From: Bacillus inaquosorum KCTC 13429
GTDB taxonomy: Bacteria; Bacillota; Bacilli; Bacillales; Bacillaceae
Direction of reading: 5' to 3'
Assembly (NCBI RefSeq): GCF_000332645.1
Contig: NZ_AMXN01000006.1
Location: 186,001-250,000, forward strand
Length of the DNA: 64,000 nt
The translations under genes and the position numbers were made by a program. Positions 1 to 8,365 of the stretch are shown here, piece after piece (position 1 is the stretch's first letter; every line of letters begins with the position of its first letter). The notes beneath the pieces are model-generated. The model saw only the letters and a list, made by a program, of their open reading frames with translations, had not been told where the DNA came from and ran no database searches.

Positions 1-398
1 ATTTAAGATAAACAATTACTATTCACTGTCGCAATGGATATAAGAAATTCTTAAAGATAGAGGTGAGATTGATTGTACTTTCTTCTAGAAATAATCACTT
101 AGATATACCTAACACAATGAAAGCCCTGCCTCTCTTCCATCCTTACGGCTCCTTGTCCGTGCCAGTGTGAATCAGGATTACAAAAATCGAGTGACTATTT
201 TATCGAGTTTTTTGATAAAACTTTAAATGTTCGTGAAGACATTTAAATAATAAAAATGGATTAGAAGGAATAACAAAAGAGGTTAATGTTCTAAAAGTAA
301 GTTGAAGAAGTTGAACGTTTTTGAAATGGATTTACTTTTTATCATGATATTATCTGAAAATTCAGGGTATTTATGCAATACATGATCTATAATTAATC
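1..398. other. Intergenic, no gene recognised
   Basis: This A+T-rich stretch has no open reading frame with a credible ribosome binding site on either strand. I see no RNA gene or strong terminator. It lies downstream of the CarD-family gene. Confidence 0.4.
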
Positions 399-860
399 TT
401 AACAGAAACTTTTTATTTGTTTTTCAGTGATTCCTTTAATTACTTCCAGTTCACTAATCAAAAATTCATATGCATTATCCAACATTTTTTTTTCGCTTGC
501 ATTAAGTGCTTTTTCTTTCTTCATACGCATTAAATCACGTACAACTTCAGCGCCTTCTTGTATTTCACCCGTTTTTATTTTGTTCGTGTTTACTATATAC
601 CTTTGCTTATACGGCAGTAACCTATCTGATTCTCCATGCTGAAAAATGTGTATAATGTGTTTTAATGCACGTATATCAGTAACTGGTCGTATACTTGAAC
701 TCAATATTTTACGCGTTGGAATCATAACTTGCATATTACTAATAGTCATTTTTATGACATAATACTGTTGTTTTTTTCCTAAGATTTCTTTTTCTTCTAT
801 GGCTTCAATTATACCTGCTCCGTGCATTGGATAAACAATGTTATCGCCAATTTGAAACAT
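399..860 (-). CDS. ydeB: CarD/CdnL-family transcription regulator YdeB
   Basis: A 153-residue protein beginning MFQIGDNIVYPMHGAGII, the typical opening of the CarD/TRCF RNA-polymerase-interacting domain (about residues 1-60), followed by a helical C-terminal half. CarD proteins bind the RNA polymerase beta subunit and tune open-complex stability. An upstream in-frame extension to 902 exists, but a GGAGGTGG site stands just before the ATG at 860 and the family starts at this methionine. The ribosome binding site lies in one arm of a perfect 17-bp inverted repeat (867-913), so translation may be controlled by mRNA folding. It matches B. subtilis YdeB in length and type. Confidence 0.88.
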   Translation of the reverse strand: MFQIGDNIVYPMHGAGIIEAIEEKEILGKKQQYYVIKMTISNMQVMIPTRKILSSSIRPVTDIRALKHIIHIFQHGESDRLLPYKQRYIVNTNKIKTGEIQEGAEVVRDLMRMKKEKALNASEKKMLDNAYEFLISELEVIKGITEKQIKSFC

Positions 861-866
861 ATCATC

Positions 867-913
867 CACCTCCATATATGGTAACCTTCTTAAGACTACC
901 ATATATGGAGGTG
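867..913 (-). promoter_or_regulatory. Perfect 17-bp inverted repeat over the ydeB ribosome binding site
   Basis: Arms 867-883 and 897-913 are exact reverse complements, separated by 13 bp. In the ydeB mRNA the 3' arm contains the GGAGGTG Shine-Dalgarno sequence, so the hairpin would bury it. It could instead be a protein operator; the sequence alone does not decide. Confidence 0.7.
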
Positions 914-1315
914 TATTATCAAACTTTTAATAATAACATGATTAAATTTTTGTTGTCAATAACTTTTTTATAAAATCAGATCAAGCAAAAATAACATCAA
1001 AACAATAGGGAACTTGTCGGATTTCCAATAAAGGAAATGTCAATGGGTCCGTGTATATAAATCAGTTTTTCATTAAAAATGAGTTATTAAAGCTCCTTTA
1101 GGAATTCATGACTTGGCATCAATGACATGTTTGCTGATCTATATGGGCACAAATTTAATCACCAATTTTCAACCATAATACGTGAAAACTTATAGAGTGG
1201 AGGATAGAGAGTGTAATGAAAACATGCTTTCATAACCAGTGATATGGTTTTATAATGTTGAGGACCTAGTGTTAGAATAATTCACCCAGCTTATGAAATG
1301 TTTGCTGACGTTGAA
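914..1315. other. Intergenic, only short broken reading frames
   Basis: No intact gene. Short broken frames occur (for example on the plus strand around 1110-1195), as expected of decayed coding DNA, but none is long enough to assign. Confidence 0.3.
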
Positions 1316-1342
1316 AGAGGAAGGGGTTAGACCCCTTCCTTA
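1316..1342 (-). terminator. Probable terminator of the AraC-family gene
   Basis: A perfect 10-bp G+C-rich stem (1318-1327 with 1331-1340) and a 3-nt loop follow the stop codon of the minus-strand gene. The T-run after the stem is weak. Confidence 0.5.
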
Positions 1343-1350
1343 AAGAACCT

Positions 1351-2238
1351 TTAGTTCCTCTTATTTCTCTTTTTTGAAATCGGTATCCAAATTTCACTTT
1401 TAAAGGATGGCGATGTTACATCCTTATGCTCGTTCCACAGTATTTCTGGACCTTCTATTTGTTCATAATTTGACGATGGGAACCATTCGGAATAAATGCG
1501 TCCCCATACTTCTTGCAGTGTATCCGGAAATGGTCCGATTGCTTCGAATACAGCCCACGTTGAGGCAGGAACTTCAAGCTGTGAGAGGTTATTTGGACAC
1601 TGTTTCGTTGTGGCTGCGCCAATATAGTGATCGAGCTCTCCTTTTTCCTCTAACCGACCTTCAGAAAAGTTCGTGGATGCACTAATCAGACCCAAAGGCG
1701 CTACATTAGAAAGCTTTTTAAGTTTATTTATTGCTTCTTCATCTAAACTTTCCCACATAGATGCAATTTCCGGATTAACTCCTTTGAAAATAATAGGAAC
1801 TCTTTTTTTAATGCCAACGATGCGAAATGCCTCTTTTTCTTCAATACGATAGTTCATTTCACTTCCTCCTTTGATTGATAATTGGAAGGTCATTCGTGGA
1901 TAAGCTTTAAGTGAATGGCCATTATTTCTAGCTTCTGATGGTCTTATGCCATGCAAATTTTGAAATGCTCGTGCAAAGGAATCTGGTGAGTTATAACCGT
2001 ACTTTATTGCAATGTCAATAACCTTTACGCTGCTGTCTTTAAGTTCAAAAGCTGCAAGAGTAAGACGTCTGCGACGGATATATTCCGATAATGAAATACC
2101 TGCAAGGAAGGAAAACATCCTTTTAAAATGATATTCAGAGCAGAAAGCAAGCTTTGCGGCTTCTTTAAAATCAATATCGTTAGTGAGGTTTTCTTCAATA
2201 TACGTTAATGCTCTATTCATACTTTTAAGCGAATCCAT
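1351..2238 (-). CDS. AraC-family regulator with GyrI-like effector domain
   Basis: 295 residues. Residues about 8-105 form an AraC/XylS double helix-turn-helix, including the typical [17 protein letters not shown] and GIRPSEAR motifs. Residues about 128-290 form a GyrI-like/SRPBCC effector-binding domain ([21 protein letters not shown] onset). Proteins of this architecture sense small hydrophobic ligands and activate nearby genes. The start is set by AAAGGAGGTCAAATAA directly before the ATG. It stands alone. Several B. subtilis yde genes have this layout, but I cannot say which is the orthologue. Confidence 0.85.
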   Translation of the reverse strand: MDSLKSMNRALTYIEENLTNDIDFKEAAKLAFCSEYHFKRMFSFLAGISLSEYIRRRRLTLAAFELKDSSVKVIDIAIKYGYNSPDSFARAFQNLHGIRPSEARNNGHSLKAYPRMTFQLSIKGGSEMNYRIEEKEAFRIVGIKKRVPIIFKGVNPEIASMWESLDEEAINKLKKLSNVAPLGLISASTNFSEGRLEEKGELDHYIGAATTKQCPNNLSQLEVPASTWAVFEAIGPFPDTLQEVWGRIYSEWFPSSNYEQIEGPEILWNEHKDVTSPSFKSEIWIPISKKRNKRN

Positions 2239-2527
2239 TTATTTGACCTCCTTTAACAAAAGAATAACAGGAGTGAAATGTATCTACCCGACATTCCGTG
2301 CACAGTTTTGCAGGATAACTTATATGTAATAAAGTATGTTATTCACCTGTTTTTGTACAGGTATTTTAAAAAAGTTGGTTTCTTAAAACATTCTATAAAG
2401 ACATATGCATACTACAACAATTATTCGGTAGTTTGTTTTGAAATTTCTTTTTGGGAAGCGCTATAAGTTTTGAATTGTCTAATTTCCATGAATTTGTTAT
2501 GTTGTTAGATAAAGGTTACATTACAGT
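2239..2527. other. Intergenic
   Basis: A 62-codon plus-strand frame opens at 2278 behind AGGAG, but it has no recognisable features and reads like non-coding sequence. Nothing else is supported. Confidence 0.3.
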
Positions 2528-2626
2528 ATTGGCGAAAAAGGAGTGAAGTTTTCAGGAGGTCAACGTCAACGAATTGATATTGCAAGAGCTTTATCAGAAT
2601 TCACTAGAAGAATTAATGAAAAATAG
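2528..2626 (+). pseudogene. Remnant of an ABC exporter ATPase
   Basis: Direct translation gives 32 residues containing IGEKGVKFSGGQRQRIDIARAL, which is the ABC signature (C-loop) region of a MsbA/LmrA-type exporter. Both the upstream membrane and Walker A part and the downstream Walker B/H-loop part are missing. No start codon or ribosome binding site belongs to it. It is a deletion scar of a former multidrug or peptide exporter. Confidence 0.75.
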
Positions 2627-2730
2627 AACTGCATTCATATTTTTTCATTGAATAACATAAAGTGGTTATGGAAATTGAAAAAAAGCAGGATACCCGTTTT
2701 TAGTACGTTTAAAAAAAAGGAGTCATAACG

Positions 2731-3108
2731 TTGTTAAAAAGGTTTTCTCTGGTTTTTCTTACGCTAATTATGTCTATAATTGTTGTACTTGTGGCTGCTA
2801 AAAATTCCCCTGGAGATAATGTCATTTCATTTGATGAGCCTATTATTTTAATGATATCAATTGGGATCGTTGTATTTTTATTCATCCCTCCTTTAGTCAT
2901 GTCCTTTTTTGGTAACTGGGTTGTACGAATAATATCTGGAGTATACCAATGTTTTATTGTTTTAACTTTTATGGGGCTCATTCCAATTGGATTTCTTATT
3001 CCCAATGGCTTTTTGACAATTCTTCTTTCTATTGCAGGAACTTTAGTTAGCATAACTAGTGTTGCAGTAACCTTATTAATTGGTAAGAATAAAGAAGTTA
3101 CATACTAA
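2731..3108 (+). CDS. Small membrane protein, function unknown
   Basis: A 125-residue hydrophobic protein with a TTG start behind AAAAAAAAGGAG (8-nt spacing). Four hydrophobic segments are visible at about residues 4-23, 37-60, 64-88 and 92-118, the first possibly a signal anchor. The C-terminus is short and positively charged (GKNKEVTY). A strong terminator follows at 3171, so it is a single-gene unit. B. subtilis YdeH lies at the equivalent place before ydeI, but I cannot confirm identity. No catalytic motif is seen. Confidence 0.65.
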   Translation: MLKRFSLVFLTLIMSIIVVLVAAKNSPGDNVISFDEPIILMISIGIVVFLFIPPLVMSFFGNWVVRIISGVYQCFIVLTFMGLIPIGFLIPNGFLTILLSIAGTLVSITSVAVTLLIGKNKEVTY

Positions 3109-3170
3109 TAAAATCGTTACATTTAATGAACTATCCCTGCCAAGTTGACGGTGAAATAATAAACAAGGTT

Positions 3171-3220
3171 AGAAGGCTTTATTCCAAATTTCGATGGAAA
3201 GAGGCCTTCTCTTTTTTTTG
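3171..3220 (+). terminator. Intrinsic terminator
   Basis: AGAAGGCTTTATTCC pairs with GGAAAGAGGCCTTCT (one interior mismatch) and is followed by CTTTTTTTT. Confidence 0.85.
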
Positions 3221-3685
3221 TAGGTTTTTTATGTTATGAACATGGATATAGCCCTTGATGACTTGGGTGTAGCACTTGAATAGCAAAGTGTACCGGGGCA
3301 TATCTTATAAGATTTCCTGCATTGATAACGTTTATTATAAATCAGGAGATGTATCTCGACGTGAAATGCAACAGCCCGCAAATTTCCTATTTACCTCAAA
3401 GTAAGTCCTCTAAACGGTCAGCAGTTTCTTGTCCAAGCCTTTTTTTATGGTTGCATAATCTTCACCGTAAGCTTAATCTATTGAATAAATCATATAGTTT
3501 GAACCTATACAATGGATGATAGGAGAATAAAACAAATACCGTGATGTCAAAAATAAAATTGACAGGGCAGGGGATGAAGAAAAACAGAGCGTGATATCTA
3601 TGTAGAATCGGGAAGAGCCTAAAAAATTGTTAGTGGAATAACGCAAAGGAATAAACCGAACTGCTCCGGAAAGAGGGGGATCATG
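3221..3685. other. Intergenic, nothing assigned
   Basis: No gene with a ribosome binding site. On the minus strand about 3400-3475 a short broken frame ends in ETADRLEDLL, possibly decayed coding DNA. Confidence 0.3.
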
Positions 3686-4279
3686 ATGTCAAATAGCAGA
3701 ACGAATCCTAAGGTTGATGAATTTTTAAGTAAAGCTACAAAGTGGAAGGAAGAATACGAGAAGTTAAGAAATATCTGTCTTGACTTTGAGCTGACCGAAG
3801 AATTTAAGTGGAAGCATCCTTGTTACACGTTTAATAGTAAAAACATCGTTTTAATACATGGATTTAAAGAATATTGTGCGCTTCTGTTTCACAAAGGTGC
3901 CTTGATAAAGGATGACCATGGGATTCTCATCCAACAAACGGAGAATGTACAGGCGGCACGCCAGATTCGGTTCACCAATGTTCAGGAAATAGTTGAAATG
4001 GAAACCATCTTAAAAGCCTATATTCATGAAGCCATTGAGGTTGAAAAAGCCGGTTTGGAAGTGGATTTTAAAAAGGATACTGAATATAAAATTCCTGAAG
4101 AACTTCAAAGTAAATTCGATGAAATCCCTGCCTTGAAAGCTGCTTTTGAAGCATTAACCCCGGGGCGGCAAAGAGCATACATTCTTTATTTTTCTCAAGC
4201 CAAACAATCCAAAACACGAGAGTCAAGGATTGAAAAATATATGGAGAAAATCCTCAATGGACAGGGATTAAAGGATTAG
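3686..4279 (+). CDS. ydeI: YdeI-family protein (DUF1801 / OmdA-like)
   Basis: 197 residues. The N-terminal two thirds (about residues 10-130) match the DUF1801/YdhG-like domain (FKWKHPCYTF, HGFKEYCALLFHKGALIKD). The C-terminal part (about 140-195) carries the OmdA/bacteriocin-protection motif LTPGRQRAYILYFSQAKQSKTRESRIEKYMEKI. The biochemical role is not established. Two ATGs are in tandem; the second, 6 nt from GAGGGGG, is chosen. It forms a single-gene unit ending in a terminator. Length and motifs match B. subtilis YdeI. Confidence 0.85.
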   Translation: MSNSRTNPKVDEFLSKATKWKEEYEKLRNICLDFELTEEFKWKHPCYTFNSKNIVLIHGFKEYCALLFHKGALIKDDHGILIQQTENVQAARQIRFTNVQEIVEMETILKAYIHEAIEVEKAGLEVDFKKDTEYKIPEELQSKFDEIPALKAAFEALTPGRQRAYILYFSQAKQSKTRESRIEKYMEKILNGQGLKD

Positions 4280-4339
4280 TGTGATCGGTGAGAACATACA
4301 TGGAACTTGTCCACAATACTGAAGGTCTGTCTAAACAAG

Positions 4340-4371
4340 AAACATACCAAATGATATTGGTATGTTTTTAA
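4340..4371 (+). terminator. Intrinsic terminator
   Basis: AAACATACCAA / TTGGTATGTTT stem with a 6-nt loop and a T-run, ending ydeI. Confidence 0.8.
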
Positions 4372-4404
4372 ATTTCACCTACCATTTTATTGCGGGTATA
4401 CAGT

Positions 4405-5574
4405 TTATCTGAAAAATTGTTTCTCGGGACTATACAAAGAAGTTCTTAGTAAAATCGATATCAAGCTTAATACAACGGATAAAAATCCCACTAATACGAC
4501 GTATTGCATTCCAAATACTGATATAAATAATCCGCCTGCAGCTGTACCAATGGTTGTTCCTAAGTTAGCGGATGTTAAAAATAATCCATTAGCGAAATCA
4601 GGAGCTTCTGGAGCTGCAGATGTAATCCAATATTGATTGATATTATTTCCTATCCCAGCTACTATTCCCCAAACTAAAGTAATGATAGCCATAGGTAAAG
4701 TAAACTGCCCTATTAAAAATAATATGATGTACACGATTCCTAATATGAATGGATAAAAAATGACAGATTTGATGGGTTTTTTAGTGAGTAACTTACCTGC
4801 CGCAATGTTTCCAATCATATTTGCCCCCCCGAAGATGAATAATATTAAACTAATTGTATTTGGAGACATTTCCGTAACTGTTTTCAGATATTCCGCAAGA
4901 TAACTATACACCCCGAATATTGCTGAGTTTATTAAAATAACAGCGATAATGGAAAGCCAAGTAACTGTTTTTTTTAATACGCTTACCTGTGCTCCATAAG
5001 AAAGTCTTTCTTTAACAGGCATAGAAGGGAAAAATACGAATGTAGCAATGAATGTTAGAGCATTCACGATAGCAAAGAATGACATGGCCATTTGAAGCGA
5101 AAGCGTACTAGCAAGAAAACTTGCGATTGGCACACCAAGCACCATACCTGCAGACACTCCCATAATTACCTTAGCAACAGCCTTTGGTGATTCTTCCTTG
5201 GGAACTGAGTGAGCAGCTATTGTAAAAGCCGCTGAAAAATAAATGGGATGAAAAATGGCTGGAACCACGCGAGCAATTATTGCGATCGTAAAGTTTGTTG
5301 CAAATAGAGAGACTATGTTACCAAGAACAAAAATACCAAGTACAAGCAACATTGCCTTCTTGCGGTTTATCCCGGAAAATAATAACGGCATAGTTGGCCC
5401 GCATATAGCAACAGTAAGTGCAAAGAGGCTCACCAGCCATCCTGCCTTAGATACACTAATATGAAAATAATCAGCAATGAAAGGTAATATCCCGATAACT
5501 CCCATTTCGGTGTTTATAATGCCAAAAGTTCCAACGGTCAATATAAATATTAATAAATTATTTCGTTTGGTCAA
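4405..5574 (-). CDS. MFS efflux transporter (AraJ/YdhP-type)
   Basis: 389 residues with 12 predicted hydrophobic helices. It has the DHA1/AraJ-type opening TEMGVIGILPFIADYFHISVSKAGWLVS and the GPTMPLLFSGINRKKAML loop. Such proteins export sugars, drugs or metabolites by proton antiport at the cytoplasmic membrane. The start is TTG behind AGGAG with 8-nt spacing. It lies 99 bp downstream of the HPr-like gene on the same strand, with only a weak hairpin between, so the two may be co-transcribed. YdeR of B. subtilis is of this class, but the gene is not in the ydeR position. Confidence 0.85.
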   Translation of the reverse strand: MTKRNNLLIFILTVGTFGIINTEMGVIGILPFIADYFHISVSKAGWLVSLFALTVAICGPTMPLLFSGINRKKAMLLVLGIFVLGNIVSLFATNFTIAIIARVVPAIFHPIYFSAAFTIAAHSVPKEESPKAVAKVIMGVSAGMVLGVPIASFLASTLSLQMAMSFFAIVNALTFIATFVFFPSMPVKERLSYGAQVSVLKKTVTWLSIIAVILINSAIFGVYSYLAEYLKTVTEMSPNTISLILFIFGGANMIGNIAAGKLLTKKPIKSVIFYPFILGIVYIILFLIGQFTLPMAIITLVWGIVAGIGNNINQYWITSAAPEAPDFANGLFLTSANLGTTIGTAAGGLFISVFGMQYVVLVGFLSVVLSLISILLRTSLYSPEKQFFR

Positions 5575-5673
5575 AGAAGCAACTCCTAACTTCAGTCATT
5601 AATAATTAGGCTACAAGTTTACATTTTTTAGGGTATATATATCCGGCCCACCTTTGATGGGCGGACATCAAGT

Positions 5674-5949
5674 TTACTGTACATAATCTCTTTTTATTAA
5701 ATAATCTTTAATGTATTGTATAGCCTGCGCCTCGTCAGCTCCATCAGCCTGTATATATATTTGGGTTCCAGGATTTATTCCTAAGTCCATAATATCCATT
5801 ATGGATTTAGGTGAGTGTTTTAGATTAACAGTTTTTCCTCGATATTTAAGAAAAATATCTGATGTAAATCGATGAGATAAACTTACTAACAAGGTTGCTG
5901 GTCTCGCAAATCCTGTTTCCTTAATGATCGTAAATTGTTTTTTAATCAT
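5674..5949 (-). CDS. HPr/Crh-like protein lacking the phosphorylatable histidine
   Basis: 91 residues of clear HPr fold: GFARPATLLVSLSHRFTSDIFL, GKTVNLK, KSIMDIMDLGI, then a GADEAQAI helix. HPr carries His15 in GIHARPA and Crh has Gln there; here the loop reads GFARPA, one residue shorter, with no His or Gln. The regulatory serine motif KSIM is present (Ser49), after a 4-residue insertion (HSPK) relative to HPr. It therefore cannot relay PTS phosphate in the usual way. It could still be a target of HPr kinase and a CcpA partner, as Crh is. The start follows GAGGTGAAGA. It lies upstream of the MFS gene. Confidence 0.8.
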   Translation of the reverse strand: MIKKQFTIIKETGFARPATLLVSLSHRFTSDIFLKYRGKTVNLKHSPKSIMDIMDLGINPGTQIYIQADGADEAQAIQYIKDYLIKRDYVQ

Positions 5950-6036
5950 TCTTCACCTCATATGATCATGATTGACACAATGTAGCCTTTAATAAAATCT
6001 TTTTAAAAAGCTAAGAGAGGAGGTTTTAAAAAAGCC

Positions 6037-6211
6037 TCATTTTTTCTTCAGATTCTCTTCGAAGAAGGACTCTAGCTTGTAAAACGGGATGTGCTGCTTT
6101 TTGTCGTACAGATCCACATACCCTGCATTGAGTTTGCCGCCAATTTGTAAGTATCTTCGCTGAAGTACCTGGAGTGGCATTTTCACCTGCGATGAACAGA
6201 ATAGGATTTTG
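6037..6211 (-). pseudogene. C-terminal remnant of an alpha/beta hydrolase
   Basis: Two frames on the minus strand join across a small indel: NPILFIAGENATPGTSAKIL, then GGKLNAGYVDLYDKKQHIPFYKLESFFEENLKKK and a stop. The FIAGENA turn and the late HVDLYD-like segment (here YVDLYD) are typical of the last third of dienelactone-hydrolase-like alpha/beta hydrolases. The nucleophile domain is absent. Confidence 0.65.
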
Positions 6212-6393
6212 TAACTAAAATGGACATTGACGTCATTTGAAAAGGAAAAGCATTATTGATTAATGAATCAGCAGTTGTTTATTATTGTAAATAGAAAAAT
6301 AGTGTGTACAATGGTTAAATTCATGCAATTTGTTGATTATTCAACATTTCAAACGAAATTGTTGATTATCTTAAGAAAGTTTGGTGACCAGCT

Positions 6394-6939
6394 ATGACCA
6401 AAGTGGATAGAAGAATAACAAAAAGCCAAGAAGCTATTAAGAGGGCTCTGATTGAGCTGATGACTGAAAAAAGTTTTGATCACATTACAATTAAGGATAT
6501 TGCTGACAGAGCAAATGTTAATCGAGGAACCATCTATCTTCATTATTTAGATAAATTTGATCTGTTGGATAAAATCATGGAAGAACATATAAATAATATG
6601 GGAGATTTTTGTGAATCAGCAGCTGAAATGGATTGGATTGAATCGACTGTACACTGCATGGAATACCTTGAGAGTAATTATTTATTCTTTTCAACGATGT
6701 TAGCCAGTGAAGGAGCGCGATATTTTCGCAGTCAATTCCTTAAGTTTAATATCGAAGAGTTTAAGAAAGATGTCGATATAACGAAAGGAAAAAATCACGG
6801 CCAAAGTGAAGATGTCATTGTTGAATTTGTTGCAAATGCTTACGTAGGGGTAGTGGAATGGTGGTTAAAAAACGAAATGCCTTATTCGCCTCGTGTCATG
6901 GCAGAAAAAGTGGGGGAATTGTTAGAGAGGATTGTATAA
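6394..6939 (+). CDS. TetR/AcrR-family regulator
   Basis: 181 residues. The N-terminal TetR helix-turn-helix (about residues 10-57) contains ITIKDIADRANVNRGTIYLHYLDKFDLLDKI, followed by a helical ligand-binding region resembling the TetR_C domain seen in YdeS-type regulators. It is divergent from the HPr-like/MFS pair, 444 bp away, and could control them. The ribosome binding site before the ATG is weak. A 22-bp palindrome downstream (7029-7050) may be its operator or part of its terminator. Confidence 0.8.
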   Translation: MTKVDRRITKSQEAIKRALIELMTEKSFDHITIKDIADRANVNRGTIYLHYLDKFDLLDKIMEEHINNMGDFCESAAEMDWIESTVHCMEYLESNYLFFSTMLASEGARYFRSQFLKFNIEEFKKDVDITKGKNHGQSEDVIVEFVANAYVGVVEWWLKNEMPYSPRVMAEKVGELLERIV

Positions 6940-7028
6940 TTTATCTACTTCTAGGATTCTCCAAGGAGTTGTCAGTTTGCAAGAGTTAAGCAAAGAAAAA
7001 TATAATGGCTTGATAACATTGTTTCAAA

Positions 7029-7050
7029 ACAAATGTTGCCCAACATTTGT
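7029..7050. repeat. 22-bp palindrome downstream of the TetR gene
   Basis: ACAAATGTTG and CAACATTTGT are exact inverse arms around CC. No T-run follows, so an operator is as likely as a terminator. Confidence 0.45.
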
Positions 7051-7068
7051 GTATTCAATTTTATTAAG

Positions 7069-7100
7069 GGAGGAGTGAGCTTTTTAACAAGCACTCCTCC
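7069..7100. terminator. Hairpin between convergent TetR and YitT genes
   Basis: GGAGGAGTG (7069-7077) pairs with CACTCCTCC (7092-7100). The stem is strong, but there is no clear U-tract on either side. Confidence 0.4.
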
Positions 7101-7144
7101 ACTCTCCCTCAAAAATCATCAAATAAATTAAAATGAGTTTATAT

Positions 7145-8002
7145 TTAATTTGCCTTTTTAGCTAACTTATTGTTCATCAATCCGAATTTCCCGCCTACCG
7201 CTTCTTTCACCTCATGAATAACGATAAAGGAGTTTGGATCAATGTCTTGAACACTCTTTTTAATTTTTAGCAGCTCGTTCTTTTTAATGACAACATAGAT
7301 AATACGTTTATCCTTATTAGCATAATAACCATATCCATAAAATATAGTTGCGGCGCTGCCGAACTCACTAGTAATGAACTGTGCAATTTTTTCATATTGA
7401 TCTGACATAATGGTCATAGCTTTCTTATTATGAAAACCTTCAATCATTATATCGACGATCTTGACGCACAAATAAACAAAAATAAACGTGTATAATGTGT
7501 TATTAATTCCCACAGCAAATATGGAGGCAAATATAATGAAGCTATCCATATAGAATAAGCTTTTTGAAATACTATACCCTTTAGTATAATTTAATAAATA
7601 AGCCATAAGAGTGGTTCCTCCGGTAGAACCATCTGCAATAAAAATCATGGCGAGCCCTGCCCCCATCAATAAAGCTCCAAACACAATACCTAAAATGATG
7701 TCATGGATGGCAAATGGAATAAAGCTTACAATTTTTAGAAAAACAGAGGTCATAATGGCCCCGAATGTGGTATAAAGGATCGTTTTCTTTGTTAAGAATT
7801 TATAAGCTGCAGCTATAAAAACAAGGTTTATTAGAAACGTACTTATACTTGTTGGTATATGAAATAGATAATATAAAACTAAAGCAATACCAACTGTGCT
7901 TCCATCACCTAATTTATTTGGAATAACAAAAAACTCAATAGATGCAGCAATTAGAAATGTTCCAATGATAATTAAAAGGACATCTTTGTAAATATTTTTC
8001 AT
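7145..8002 (-). CDS. YitT-family membrane protein (DUF161/DUF2179)
   Basis: 285 residues. Five or six hydrophobic segments fill about residues 5-180, including the family motif IPNKLGDGSTVGIALVLYY and a glycine-rich GSTGGTT loop. A soluble DUF2179 domain occupies about 190-275 (RIIYVVIKKNELLKIKKSVQDIDPNSFIVIHEVKEAVGG). The family is widespread in Firmicutes and its transport role is unproven. It is a paralogue of YdeO (22472-23344). The start is ATG behind AAAAGGAGG. A strong leader hairpin with a U-tract lies just upstream (8028-8096). Confidence 0.85.
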   Translation of the reverse strand: MKNIYKDVLLIIIGTFLIAASIEFFVIPNKLGDGSTVGIALVLYYLFHIPTSISTFLINLVFIAAAYKFLTKKTILYTTFGAIMTSVFLKIVSFIPFAIHDIILGIVFGALLMGAGLAMIFIADGSTGGTTLMAYLLNYTKGYSISKSLFYMDSFIIFASIFAVGINNTLYTFIFVYLCVKIVDIMIEGFHNKKAMTIMSDQYEKIAQFITSEFGSAATIFYGYGYYANKDKRIIYVVIKKNELLKIKKSVQDIDPNSFIVIHEVKEAVGGKFGLMNNKLAKKAN

Positions 8003-8027
8003 TATAAAAACCTCCTTTTCTATAGGA

Positions 8028-8096
8028 TTTGCATAAAAAATAATAAAAAACGTCTCAGATATTGTTATGTTAAAAACATAATCAATTTCTAAGACG
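8028..8096 (-). terminator. Leader terminator in front of the YitT-family gene
   Basis: On the minus strand, a stem of about 20 bp (8076-8096 with 8051-8071, one bulge and one mismatch) is followed at once by a T-rich run (8033-8050). The YitT-family ATG is only about 25 nt further on. It looks like a transcription attenuator or the end of a small upstream transcript. Confidence 0.65.
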
Positions 8097-8365
8097 AAAG
8101 AATTACGATACTTATTTATTTCTCTACTTTCCTCAAAATAATTTATTCAATTAAAAGTACATCTTAAAAAATCATTTGAGAGGATTGCTCGATATCTCCG
8201 GTGATTATATAAATTTCCCTGATTGATGTCAATATTAATTGTAAATAGATTATTAGTACACACGTAATCAAAATTTATATAGTTTTTCGCTGTATAAGCT
8301 ATATGTTGCTTCGATCGTGATCAGATGTGAATACGATTATGAATAGGAGTTTAAGCAGATTATCA
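8097..8365. other. Intergenic leader region, no known riboswitch recognised
   Basis: Between the sigma-54 activator's stop codon and the leader terminator. I looked for purine, guanidine, fluoride and T-box consensus elements and found none. Confidence 0.35.

Noticed and set aside
2278..2466. 62-codon plus-strand ORF behind AGGAG
   Set aside because: No domain or hydrophobic pattern; composition like intergenic DNA and divergent from the AraC promoter region.
3322..3519. 65-codon plus-strand ORF
   Set aside because: No ribosome binding site and no coding signature.
8051..8220. Known riboswitch (purine, guanidine, fluoride or T-box)
   Set aside because: None of the conserved core sequences could be found by eye; kept only as an unassigned leader.
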